Source: Saprospiraceae bacterium
GTDB taxonomy: Bacteria; Bacteroidota; Bacteroidia; Chitinophagales; Saprospiraceae
Direction: 5' to 3'
Assembly (NCBI GenBank): GCA_016714985.1
Contig: JADKBS010000014.1
Location: 137,769-201,768 of the forward strand
DNA length: 64,000 nt
Made by a program: the position numbers and the translations under genes. This document shows, piece by piece, positions 28,925 to 37,169 of the stretch; position 1 is the first letter of the stretch, and each line of letters begins with the position of its first letter. The notes below the pieces were generated by a model that searched no databases, was not told where the DNA came from, and was given only the letters and a program-made list of their open reading frames with translations.

Positions 28925-31249
28925 ATGCATTCATTGAATCGCCTTTTGCTTTTTCTCCCTTTTTTCTTTTCCCAACTTGCCTGCCTTGCTCAATGGACAC
29001 CTTTGAGCATGCCAAGCAACCAAGACTTGTACAGCGTTTTCATGCTGGACGACAACAACTTGTATATTGGTAGCAATATCATGCTGAAAAGCAATAACGG
29101 AGGGAGTACTTGGAGTCAGGTGAACATAACCAGTGGCGGCCTACCAGTGGTGGGCAACCTTATTCAAGACTTACACTTCAGCGATGCGAATACAGGGGTT
29201 ATGGCAGGTTTTTTCGTACTTGGTGGCTCGCAATATATTTTTCGAACAGAGAGCGGTGGCAATGACTGGACAGAGGTTTTTACCGCTAATATTGGTGGCC
29301 AGCCGAGAGGGTTCAACGACTTGTCCTTCATCAACAACAGCACGGGCTGGGCCGTAGGCACAGGAGGGGCGATTGTCAAAACAACAAATGGTGGGGCGAC
29401 TTGGACTCAGCAGTTTTCCTCCGCTCAGGAAGATTTGTTCTCTGTTCATTTTTTGGATGCGAATATCGGGTTTATCGCAGGCGACGGCACATTTTTGAAA
29501 ACAACCAACGGCGGTGCGACTTGGAATACGACGTCTCACAACGCAGCCTTCAGCGAGGTTTTCTTTACAAGCCAAAATGTGGGATTCATTGCAGGCTGGG
29601 ATTTCCTCTGGAGAACGACCGATGGCGGACAGACTTGGCAAGACCTTCAGTTCCCAAATGGCAACAGCTTTATCCGGGACATCCATTTCATCAGCCCTGA
29701 CACGGGTTACGTGCTCTCACAGCGGCAGCTTTTCAAAACAACAGATGGCGGCAATATTTGGGAATATCAGCAGCTGCTGGGGGCGAGCAATACTCTCCAT
29801 TTATTGGAAGGATTTGATTGGCTCAACGCCAACAAGGCCATCATCGTTGGCAACAACGGGTGGTGCAGGATGACCGCCAATGCAGGTGGCAATTACTATC
29901 CCATTGTGGGATTTGAAGTGGAAGGTAATCCACAAAAACTCTGTGCCGGGCAGGATTACCAATTGGTGAATCTTACAGGTGCTGCACCCAATTATACTTA
30001 TGAATGGCAGTTGGAAGGGGTGACCTTTTCCACAGAAGCCAACCCCATTATCAACCTGCCAAATTTGAACACTTATTACGATGTCAAACTTACTGTTTCG
30101 AATGGAGTGTTATCATCTAGTGTCACGATGGAATTATCCACCCTCGGCAACGTTTCATTGTACATGCCAGAACTCAACGGCAATCCCATTATCACCACAT
30201 GTCAAGGCAATCAAGTTACCATTACTTCACCTTCGCTACCACAGTTTTATTTCAACAATCCCATCACCTATAAATTCTTGGCAAATGGGGTGGAGGTGCC
30301 AGCGAATGGCAGCAATAATTCAATATATTATAGTACCTCCATTACCGATACAACGCTATTTCAATTGGTGGGCATGGCAGTCACACCTTGCGGTGATACG
30401 GTCATGACTGTCAAGCAAAAACTGGTGAATGCTGCGGCCTTGCCCACTTCCATTGATATTACTGCTGATGCACTTTTCATCTGTGACGATGAAACGACTG
30501 TCATCCATATCAATAATTCGGTGCCCGGTGTCAGTTACAATTTCCATGGCGTCGGCACACAGTTTGGCAATGGCGGCCCCCTGTCCTTTACATCGCCGCC
30601 AATTAATGTCACCGTCACGGTTAAGAATGGCAGCTTCTGCCAGCGTACCCTGAATAACCTCCTCGAAATTACCGGGGTGAAAATCAATGCCGGAGTTGGC
30701 AATTGGTATGGTGCTACCTTCGTGGGGGATACGGTAACTTTTGCATACTATTTGGACCCATTGTACAATTACCATTGGGAATTCGGCCCTTCGGCCATGC
30801 CTCCCGCCTCCACCGAATCCACGCAACAGGTTGTTTACCAGGAAGCGGGCACGTTCCCTGTTCAGCTCTCCATTTCCCATGCCGTAGCTGGCTGCCCAGA
30901 TACGGCTCAATCGCTGGTTCATGTTTTCCCAGCAGCGCAATTGGAGTTGCCGACCGAGGTTTGTTACGACGTGAACACTGGGCTTGTATTTACCAATTTA
31001 TCGGGTGATCTTACCTATAAAATATTGGATGTAACCGTCGGAGCGGATGGCTACACCTACGCTACTGGCTATTGGACTAGAACCTATCCGTTCCCTGGCC
31101 TTTTCAACCTTGTGCTGTTCAAATTCGATCCAGATGGCAATCTCGTCTGGGAAAAAAAGACCTCGCACAACGACCATGGATCGAATGTCGGCTTCCGGCA
31201 TTTTGTGGGCACTACCGTCACTGCCGATGCGTGGGAAATATCTATTTAG
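28925..31249 (+). CDS. T9SS-exported YCF48/PKD surface protein, N-terminal segment
   Basis: First part of a ~1,480-residue secreted protein. A signal peptide (LLLFLPFFFSQLACLAQ) is followed by six or so YCF48/BNR blades (FRTESGGNDWTEVF, IVKTTNGGATWTQQF, FLKTTNGGATWNTTS, LWRTTDGGQTWQDL, LFKTTDGGNIWEYQ). PKD/Ig-like beta-sandwiches follow (FEVEGNPQKLCAGQDYQLVNL; HWEFGPSAMP...VVYQEAGTFPVQLSI), then the start of an SBBP-like propeller (VTVGADGYTYATGYW). ATG 28925 gives the best signal peptide. It ends WEISI by a one-base slip; adding a G to the GGG run at 31231-31233 connects to GNIYLGGTF in the next segment. Confidence 0.8.
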   Translation: MHSLNRLLLFLPFFFSQLACLAQWTPLSMPSNQDLYSVFMLDDNNLYIGSNIMLKSNNGGSTWSQVNITSGGLPVVGNLIQDLHFSDANTGVMAGFFVLGGSQYIFRTESGGNDWTEVFTANIGGQPRGFNDLSFINNSTGWAVGTGGAIVKTTNGGATWTQQFSSAQEDLFSVHFLDANIGFIAGDGTFLKTTNGGATWNTTSHNAAFSEVFFTSQNVGFIAGWDFLWRTTDGGQTWQDLQFPNGNSFIRDIHFISPDTGYVLSQRQLFKTTDGGNIWEYQQLLGASNTLHLLEGFDWLNANKAIIVGNNGWCRMTANAGGNYYPIVGFEVEGNPQKLCAGQDYQLVNLTGAAPNYTYEWQLEGVTFSTEANPIINLPNLNTYYDVKLTVSNGVLSSSVTMELSTLGNVSLYMPELNGNPIITTCQGNQVTITSPSLPQFYFNNPITYKFLANGVEVPANGSNNSIYYSTSITDTTLFQLVGMAVTPCGDTVMTVKQKLVNAAALPTSIDITADALFICDDETTVIHINNSVPGVSYNFHGVGTQFGNGGPLSFTSPPINVTVTVKNGSFCQRTLNNLLEITGVKINAGVGNWYGATFVGDTVTFAYYLDPLYNYHWEFGPSAMPPASTESTQQVVYQEAGTFPVQLSISHAVAGCPDTAQSLVHVFPAAQLELPTEVCYDVNTGLVFTNLSGDLTYKILDVTVGADGYTYATGYWTRTYPFPGLFNLVLFKFDPDGNLVWEKKTSHNDHGSNVGFRHFVGTTVTADAWEISI

Positions 31250-32697
31250 GAGGCACTTTTTTCAGTGAACGCTTGGTTTTCGATGGCCAAGTGGTAGCAC
31301 CTGAGAATAATGGAGACGAGTATAGCGATGGCTTTGTTGCCAAACTTGACCCAAACGGCAATTTGCTTTGGTTCGATTGGTTTTGGGGGTATCACCATTG
31401 GGGCAACTACTCCAATCCACTAGGCCCATCCAAAATCATCTACTTGGATGACGATAATATCTACCTTTCATTAGTTGGCGAATTCAAAGCCTATAAAGAA
31501 GCCGATGGCAATTTGACTTATATGCCTTTGGGCAGCAACTACCTCCACTTGGTGAAGCTCAATGGTCAGGGCAAGGTTCAGTTGACAAAAAAGATCCTCT
31601 CGAATTACAACAGTTGGCACCTTGACCAATATTTCTACCTAGGCCCAAATATTTCAACTGGTACCAGTTCTATCAAAGGTCCAGATATGCAATATTCACC
31701 GGATGGACATTTCGTTATTGCCACAGAACACGAAATTCCATTGGACGTGCAGGGTCAGGTTATTGAACCTATGTTCAACGACAATTATATCAATAGAAAC
31801 AACGGCCTCATTATCCGGTTGGATATGGATGGCAATGTGACGAATACCTTTCATGCCTTTGCAACAATCGGGTCTTTGTCTAAGGTGACCTCCTTTGCTA
31901 TTGACCAAGAAAGCAATATCTATCTGCCAGTAAACCTTTACGATTCTAGCGTCAACCCATTGTATGAATACCAGTTCTATGTGGACGGAGTTGCAGAGGC
32001 TGCCACAGTCAACAATTACCTGCTAAAATATAGCCCGTCAGGCCAGTTGGTTTGGAAGTTGAAAAACGGGCGAATTATTTTGCAGGAGATGAGCGCCACC
32101 AAGGATGGAGACATCATTGGATTGGCGACGTATGGCTCCTTGCTTGGCGTCAACAGCACTGATGGTCAGGGCTATTCGTTCCTCAGCGAAGATGATTTCT
32201 CCTTGTACAATAACGCAGTGTCAAACCTCGCCGTGGTATCTTGGGACACGGATGGCGTTTTTCAGGGTGCGCATAATTTATCTACTCCGTTTGTGGACAA
32301 TGCACTTCGCATGGATGTTACGCCCTGCGGAACAGTTCAGTTGGCCTATTCGCCGAATGATTTGCCGACGACATACCTTGATACGGCATTCATCCATTTA
32401 ACTTCATTGGCTCCGTTTTCTACCTGCGAAACCCCATGCCTACCAGCCATTTTGGTACAACCCCAATCCGTGCAATTTTGCAATAATGAGGCATTTAATT
32501 TCTCGCTACTTGCTTCTGGCAACGGCAATAGTTACAGATGGCAGTACAATCCAAGTGGCAGCTTCGAAGACATTCAGGATGGACCTATTTTTCAGGGAGC
32601 CAGTGAGCCCCAATTGCAGGTGACGCCCGCAGGAAGTTTTGCCAACCTGCTACCAACCCTGCAATTCCCGCTGCATTGTGACAAAAAGCGACAATAG
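31231..32697 (+). CDS. T9SS-exported surface protein, middle segment
   Basis: Continuation of the preceding gene in a different frame. It is an SBBP-like beta-propeller with blades such as GNIYLGGTFFSERLVFDG, GFVAKLDPNGNLLWFDW and NYLLKYSPSGQLVWKLKNG, then an Ig-like module (ILVQPQSVQFCNNEAFNFSL). Not an independent gene: the apparent start is inside a blade. The last ~15 residues are out of frame; removing one T from TTTT near 32637-32640 restores ...AGSLPTCYQ... in the final segment. Confidence 0.75.
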   Translation: MGNIYLGGTFFSERLVFDGQVVAPENNGDEYSDGFVAKLDPNGNLLWFDWFWGYHHWGNYSNPLGPSKIIYLDDDNIYLSLVGEFKAYKEADGNLTYMPLGSNYLHLVKLNGQGKVQLTKKILSNYNSWHLDQYFYLGPNISTGTSSIKGPDMQYSPDGHFVIATEHEIPLDVQGQVIEPMFNDNYINRNNGLIIRLDMDGNVTNTFHAFATIGSLSKVTSFAIDQESNIYLPVNLYDSSVNPLYEYQFYVDGVAEAATVNNYLLKYSPSGQLVWKLKNGRIILQEMSATKDGDIIGLATYGSLLGVNSTDGQGYSFLSEDDFSLYNNAVSNLAVVSWDTDGVFQGAHNLSTPFVDNALRMDVTPCGTVQLAYSPNDLPTTYLDTAFIHLTSLAPFSTCETPCLPAILVQPQSVQFCNNEAFNFSLLASGNGNSYRWQYNPSGSFEDIQDGPIFQGASEPQLQVTPAGSFANLLPTLQFPLHCDKKRQ

Positions 32698-33370
32698 CCA
32701 AACAATCTCCAACTCAGTCAGCGCCACGCCGCAGATTGCCATCACAACGCAATACCCATCCTCCATTACCTTATTGCCCGGCCAGCAAAGTGTGTTTATC
32801 CCATTGGTAACAGCAGGTTCAGGCGTCACGAGGGAATGGCAGGTAAAGCAAGGCCAAGTTTGGAAGAACATTGCCAGCACTAACTTGACCTATACCATTT
32901 TAACCGATGGCTTGAACCTAAAGAATAATGGTATTGGCATAGCAGGGGTAAAACTCCGGTGCCGCCTTAAGTCCAGCGACGGCTGCGAATTTTATACTCA
33001 ATTGGTCTGGGTGAAAAAACAACAAGAAACCCCATTGCCTCATCCATCACAATATGCTGAAATGATTCAGGATACTAGTCATGTAGGCGCTTTCAGGGAA
33101 AGTAATATCAATCTACCCGAAGTCAAGGTGGCTGCTGTTTTGTATCCTAATCCAGTGGCCAGTCATCTGAACGTATTTTTCTCATATCCTGCCGCTGATT
33201 TGGATTGGTGCATTAAAGATATTCTTGGCCGCACCATTTTAGGAGGCAAATCCAAGTTAGACCGACATGACACGCTGCAAATCGAAACAGGGGAGTTAAC
33301 TAACGGTCAATACTTTTTGGAGTGCCGGATGGAAAATGAAACTTCGATATTGAAGTTTGTGAAGGATTGA
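32639..33370 (+). CDS. T9SS-exported surface protein, C-terminal segment with type A sorting domain
   Basis: Final part of the gene begun at 28925. An Ig-like module ends with RCIVTKSDNSQTISN; a second Ig-like region (IPLVTAGSGVTREWQVK) follows, and the end is a T9SS type A sorting domain (VAAVLYPNPVASHLNVFF, CIKDILGRTILGG, TLQIETGELTNGQYFLEC, SILKFVKD). The domain directs export through the type IX channel and is removed or used for surface attachment. Confidence 0.8.
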   Translation: MPTCYQPCNSRCIVTKSDNSQTISNSVSATPQIAITTQYPSSITLLPGQQSVFIPLVTAGSGVTREWQVKQGQVWKNIASTNLTYTILTDGLNLKNNGIGIAGVKLRCRLKSSDGCEFYTQLVWVKKQQETPLPHPSQYAEMIQDTSHVGAFRESNINLPEVKVAAVLYPNPVASHLNVFFSYPAADLDWCIKDILGRTILGGKSKLDRHDTLQIETGELTNGQYFLECRMENETSILKFVKD

Positions 33371-33608
33371 AATTGGCAATTAATGCGCAAATTGGAATCA
33401 CCATTTTCCAATAGTTTATTCGATGAAAAGCTGATACTTCCCCTGTTACTTCATACGCACTTTTGCGGTAGCAAATGCACAACCCTCTTCTAATCCCATA
33501 AAATCGCCCACGACCACCTCGGAAATCGGGATTAAATTCCGAAGCGGTAGAAATATTTCACCACCCCAGCGGTTCTATGCCCATTCTAAATCCAAATCCA
33601 ACCGCACG

Positions 33609-34205
33609 ATGAAAAACAATGCTGCCTGTTTTGCCCTGTCGTTCTTGCTTGTCCTGCCCAGTTTTTACCTGTTTTCCCAAGATTCCCGCTTCCATGCGGG
33701 CGTGGTCGCCGGGCTGAATTTCTCGGAACTGGAGGGCGACGGCGTGACCGATTATTTTGGACTGAACACCGGACTGATTGGTACGGCGAGGCTGTCGAAG
33801 CACGCACAGTTGGGGGTGGAGCTCCTCTTCAGCCAGAACGGCGAGTACATCATCCCCGAATATTACCCGCCCCTCGAATACGGCCCAGTGCGGCTGAACC
33901 ACCTCGAAATCCCGATCCATATTGATTGGCTGATTGGCGTGTTCCAACGGGAAAGCTACTACGACCTGAACCTCAGCATCGGCACGGCTTATACGAGATT
34001 GCTGGGCTATCGGGTGAAAGACGCTGAAAAAACGGACGTCAGCGATCAAGTCGTCTATGGCGACAAAGACCAATGGCACCTGCAAGCCGCCACGTCCTAC
34101 CAGTTGTCAAAACGCCTTGGGCTGAACCTCAAGGCATCTCTGCCCATCTCCGTCAATGGCTTGGACTGGACTTTGGCGGCGAGGTTGGTGTATATGTTTA
34201 GTTGA
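33609..34205 (+). CDS. PorT-like outer-membrane beta-barrel protein
   Basis: A 198-residue protein with signal peptide (ALSFLLVLPSFYLFSQ) and alternating amphipathic strands (HAGVVAGLNFSELEGDG, GLNTGLIGTARLSKHAQLGVELLF, LEIPIHIDWLIG, YDLNLSIGTAYTRLLGY, GLNLKASLPIS, ARLVYMF). This is the small eight-strand barrel family often annotated as porin family/outer membrane protein beta-barrel. Specific function unknown. It converges on the AraC-type gene with a 7-nt gap. Confidence 0.75.
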   Translation: MKNNAACFALSFLLVLPSFYLFSQDSRFHAGVVAGLNFSELEGDGVTDYFGLNTGLIGTARLSKHAQLGVELLFSQNGEYIIPEYYPPLEYGPVRLNHLEIPIHIDWLIGVFQRESYYDLNLSIGTAYTRLLGYRVKDAEKTDVSDQVVYGDKDQWHLQAATSYQLSKRLGLNLKASLPISVNGLDWTLAARLVYMFS

Positions 34206-34212
34206 AGGGAAA

Positions 34213-35112
34213 TCACCCATTCCTAAATTTCCCCGGACTCGTCCCCACCTGCTTTTTAAAGAAATTATTGAAATGCGTCACCTCCGTAAAACCGAGTGCA
34301 AAGGCGATTTCCGACACGTTCCATTGGCTGTGCTTCAGCAGGATTTTGGCCTCTTGCAGTATCCGCTCCGCAATGATTTGGGAGGTCGTTTTCTCGGTCG
34401 TTTCCTTCACCGCCCGGTTCAGGTGGTTGACATGAACGTTGAGCTGCTGCGCAAAATCGGAGGGCGAGCGCAGGCTGACCTTTGGGTGGTTTTCTTCGAT
34501 GGGGAACTGCCGCTCCAACAGCTCCAGGAACAGCGTGGAAATGCGTTGCGCTGCATTCACTTGTTGTTTGTTGAAGTTCGTGGAGGGCTGCATTTTCATG
34601 GCAAAATGCAATAGCTCGAACACCAAATTGCGCAGCACATCATATTTATGGATATAATCGGAATTAATTTCCTCAAACATGCGGTCATAGATGTGCTGGA
34701 TTTGCGGCACTTGCTCATCCGTGAGTTCGAACACATGCTCGCCAATGGGCTGGAAAACCGAATACTGTTTAATATCGCTGAAATTATGGAAAAAATGCTG
34801 ATTAAATATGCAATAAACGCCGTCATTTATCCGCTCCAAATTGCTGCATTGATAGGGAATCTGCGGATTTGAAAAAAACAGCGCCTGCTTTTTAACGGTA
34901 ATTACCTTATCGGCATATAGCATATCTATATTCCCAATTACCAGCATGATTTTATAAAAATCCCGCCGCTTATAGGGCAATGGATTCGATTTGGTAATGT
35001 CCACGGGCACATGGACAAACACGTTGAAATGCCCGATTTCTTTTTTGATATTATCAGGAATCCAGCCAAAGCGGCGCTGGTAGAAATCTTCTATTGATTC
35101 GATTTTTTCCAT
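34213..35112 (-). CDS. AraC-family transcriptional regulator
   Basis: About 299 residues. The N-terminal region (FNVFVHVPVDITKSNPLPYKRRDFYKIMLVIG, IPYQCSNLERINDGVYCIFNQHFFH) is a cupin-like sensing domain. The C-terminus is a double HTH: DFAQQLNVHVNHLNRAVKETTEKTTSQIIAERILQEAKILLKHSQWN, VSEIAFALGFTEVTHFNNFFKKQVGTSPGKFR. The second helix-turn-helix with its ALGF...HF.N.FKK.G.SP..FR phrase is diagnostic. Targets are unknown; the next gene upstream on the same strand encodes a barrel protein across a dispersed repeat. Confidence 0.92.
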   Translation of the reverse strand: MEKIESIEDFYQRRFGWIPDNIKKEIGHFNVFVHVPVDITKSNPLPYKRRDFYKIMLVIGNIDMLYADKVITVKKQALFFSNPQIPYQCSNLERINDGVYCIFNQHFFHNFSDIKQYSVFQPIGEHVFELTDEQVPQIQHIYDRMFEEINSDYIHKYDVLRNLVFELLHFAMKMQPSTNFNKQQVNAAQRISTLFLELLERQFPIEENHPKVSLRSPSDFAQQLNVHVNHLNRAVKETTEKTTSQIIAERILQEAKILLKHSQWNVSEIAFALGFTEVTHFNNFFKKQVGTSPGKFRNG

Positions 35113-35122
35113 GATTTATTTT

Positions 35123-35205
35123 TTCAACACGGAGGCACGGAGACGCAGAGGGCCACTAAGTTAACTCGTGTTTCTCTGTGCCTATGTTTCTCCGTGTTTG
35201 CTTAA
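35123..35205. repeat. Second copy of the 'ACGGAGGCA' intergenic repeat
   Basis: ACACGGAGGCACGGAGACGCAGAGGGCCACTAAG... and its loose complement ...TTTCTCTGTGCC...TTTCTCCGTGTTTGC form an imperfect inverted repeat. Wording parallels 27313-27395, including the GAGGG-CAC/CCAC centre. It separates two minus-strand genes. Confidence 0.75.
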
Positions 35206-35209
35206 AACA

Positions 35210-35995
35210 CTACTGCTCCACAAACTCCTTCCCAAACGCATACGTCACCCCTACGTTCCATTCAAAGCCTTTGGTAACAATATCGGATTTGAGCTTGATA
35301 TTCGACATCGCCCCCACGGAAATTGGCCATTGACGGTGCGCAAGTGTCAGGCCAGTCGCTGTGTAGAAGCCGTCGAGGTCGTCAATTCTTAGGTAGTAAA
35401 CTTGGGGGTTGAAGCGCAGATAAAGCTGCCTCGTGAGCGGTATATCGTTGAAGTCGGCCCGCAGGGAGAGGAAGTTGTTCTTGCTTTCAACCTCCTTTTC
35501 GATGCCCGTGCCGAACAGGTAGTAAAAGCTCAGCGAGACGTTTTTGTTAACGTGGTAATACGGCAGGATTTCCAGTGCCGGATAGAAGCGACGAGCCTTT
35601 ACCACGTCCTTTACCACGTCGTCTTCCGTGACGGTGGCACTCTTGAAGTTGACGGCGGGGGCGTGCGTGCCCAGTATGAACTCGAACTTCTCCTTTTTCA
35701 CCAGTTTGTACCGCCAGATAAAGATAAACGACCACGGCTTGTAGTCCAGCATGGAGTACCAAAACTGCGGATGGAAACTGAGCCGCCCTTTGTTGCCGCT
35801 GATATTGAAGCCAGTCTGCACGGCTGGGTCGCCTAGCGAAAAGGTTGGCACGAGCGAGAAGCCATTGTTGTTGGCGTTGATGGTGCCGCTGAGGTTCAGG
35901 ATGGATTTGGTGCTGTCGGTGCTTTGGCCAGAGGCCAACTTGCTAAAATGAAGCAATGCAAGTAGCAATAACAACTTCGTAAATCTCATTTTCAT
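35210..35995 (-). CDS. Predicted outer-membrane beta-barrel protein
   Basis: A 261-residue protein with a signal peptide (LLLLLALLHFSKLASGQ) and regularly spaced amphipathic strands separated by turns (FSLVPTFSLGDPAVQTGFNISG, FIFIWRYKLVKKEKFEFILG, SLSFYYLFGTGIEKEVESKN, LYLRFNPQVYYLRIDD, WNVGVTYAFGKEF). It ends in a strand, typical of barrel proteins. No specific family recognised. A transport or structural role in the outer membrane is inferred from architecture only. Confidence 0.6.
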   Translation of the reverse strand: MKMRFTKLLLLLALLHFSKLASGQSTDSTKSILNLSGTINANNNGFSLVPTFSLGDPAVQTGFNISGNKGRLSFHPQFWYSMLDYKPWSFIFIWRYKLVKKEKFEFILGTHAPAVNFKSATVTEDDVVKDVVKARRFYPALEILPYYHVNKNVSLSFYYLFGTGIEKEVESKNNFLSLRADFNDIPLTRQLYLRFNPQVYYLRIDDLDGFYTATGLTLAHRQWPISVGAMSNIKLKSDIVTKGFEWNVGVTYAFGKEFVEQ

Positions 35996-36125
35996 GTGTT
36001 ATGATTAGGTGAATGTATCAGGCTGCAAAAGAATAAAATGACGCTAACTCAAACTAATGTTTTTCAAATCAAGCATTACGAAAATCAAACAGTCGGGTTT
36101 TTTTTGAAAAATGCTTCAAGAAAAA

Positions 36126-36178
36126 TTTGTGTAACCGATTAGTTTCGCTTTACATTTGCAACCGATTGGTTACACAAA
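36126..36178 (+). promoter_or_regulatory. Bacteroidota promoter with overlapping inverted-repeat operator
   Basis: A textbook promoter is present: -33 element TTTG (36126-36129), 21-nt spacer, -7 element TACATTTG (36151-36158). Over it lies a perfect 11-bp inverted repeat, TTTGTGTAACC (36126-36136) and GGTTACACAAA (36168-36178), and the half-site AACCGATT occurs twice (36133-36140, 36160-36167). The operator therefore brackets the RNA-polymerase site of the operon containing an ArsR-type gene (36790), the natural candidate for auto-repression. Confidence 0.82.
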
Positions 36179-36198
36179 CTGATAAAAATTAAAAAACA

Positions 36199-36768
36199 AT
36201 GAAGAAGCTAGCATGGTCAATGCACATGTCGCTCGATGGTTTTGCGGCTGGGCCAAATGGGGAAATGGACTGGATTCGTTTTGACGACGACATCTTCGAC
36301 TACGCTGGCCACCGCACTGCCGAATCGGATACTGCCCTTTACGGCAGGGTCACTTGGGAGATAATGCAAGCCTACTGGCCGACCGCTGGGGAGAAACCCA
36401 ATGCTTCCAAGCATGATGTCGAACATTCAACTTGGTACAATCAGGTGCAGAAAATCGTGGTGTCCGGTTCCCGGAACGACGAGTCGCTGCCGTTGACCAG
36501 TTTCATCAGTGGCGATCTGGCAACTCGTATCCGCCAGTTGAAACAGGGTGCGGGAAGCGGCATCGTCATGTTTGGCAGCCCATCGGTGGGGCGTCAGCTA
36601 TTGCAAGAGGGCCTTGTGGACGACCTTTGGCTCTTCGTCAGCCCGGTGCTGCTGGGCCAAGGAATCCGAATGTTCCCTGATATGCAGGCGCTCCAGAACT
36701 TCGAATTGCTCGAAAATACGGCCTTTGGCTGTGGTGTGGTTTGCCTGCATTATGGCCACGCAGGTTGA
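36199..36768 (+). CDS. Dihydrofolate reductase-family protein (RibD C-terminal-like)
   Basis: A 189-residue Rossmann-type reductase of the DHFR/RibD_C superfamily. It opens MKKLAWSMHMSLDGFAAGPNGEMDW, has DTALYGRVTWEIMQAYWP, a nucleotide-binding region LKQGAGSGIVMFGSPSVGRQLLQEGLVDDLWLFVSPVLLG, and a typical ending. Such small stand-alone members are NADPH-dependent with unknown substrates and are often co-transcribed with ArsR/SRPBCC genes, as here. First gene of the operon; the ATG lies 20 nt after the operator. Confidence 0.88.
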   Translation: MKKLAWSMHMSLDGFAAGPNGEMDWIRFDDDIFDYAGHRTAESDTALYGRVTWEIMQAYWPTAGEKPNASKHDVEHSTWYNQVQKIVVSGSRNDESLPLTSFISGDLATRIRQLKQGAGSGIVMFGSPSVGRQLLQEGLVDDLWLFVSPVLLGQGIRMFPDMQALQNFELLENTAFGCGVVCLHYGHAG

Positions 36769-36789
36769 CGTTTTTCAAATCCAGAACAA

Positions 36790-37119
36790 ATGAGAAGAGA
36801 CGTTTTCCAAGCCATCGCCGACCCGACCCGGCGGGAGATATTAGGACTGCTGGCTCAAAACCCTCAGAATATTAATGCCGTGGCCGACCGCTTCCCAACC
36901 AGCCGAGTGGCCATTTCGAAACACCTGAAAATCCTAATGGAATGTGGCCTTGTGGTCGTGCAGCAGCAGGGTAGGGAGCGCATTTGCGAAGCACAACCCG
37001 AAAAGCTGCAGGAAGTGGCCGATTGGGTGGAACAATACCGTCAGTTTTGGAACGAGAAGCTGGATTCGCTGGAGCAATATCTGGCGAAAATTCAAAACAA
37101 GGATGCTGATAATAGTTGA
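36790..37119 (+). CDS. ArsR-family transcriptional regulator
   Basis: A 109-residue winged-helix protein: VFQAIADPTRREILGLLAQN, the recognition helix AVADRFPTSRVAISKHLKILMECGLVVVQQQGRERI, and a C-terminal helix (VADWVEQYRQFWNEKLDSLEQYL). This is the non-metal ArsR branch that accompanies SRPBCC/AHSA1 genes; metal-binding cysteines (ELCVCDL) are absent. Probably represses its own operon through the inverted repeat at 36126-36178. Confidence 0.92.
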   Translation: MRRDVFQAIADPTRREILGLLAQNPQNINAVADRFPTSRVAISKHLKILMECGLVVVQQQGRERICEAQPEKLQEVADWVEQYRQFWNEKLDSLEQYLAKIQNKDADNS

Positions 37120-37169
37120 CCATTATCGTGGCATCGCCAATTCCCAAATTCAACCACTCACCAATTCAC

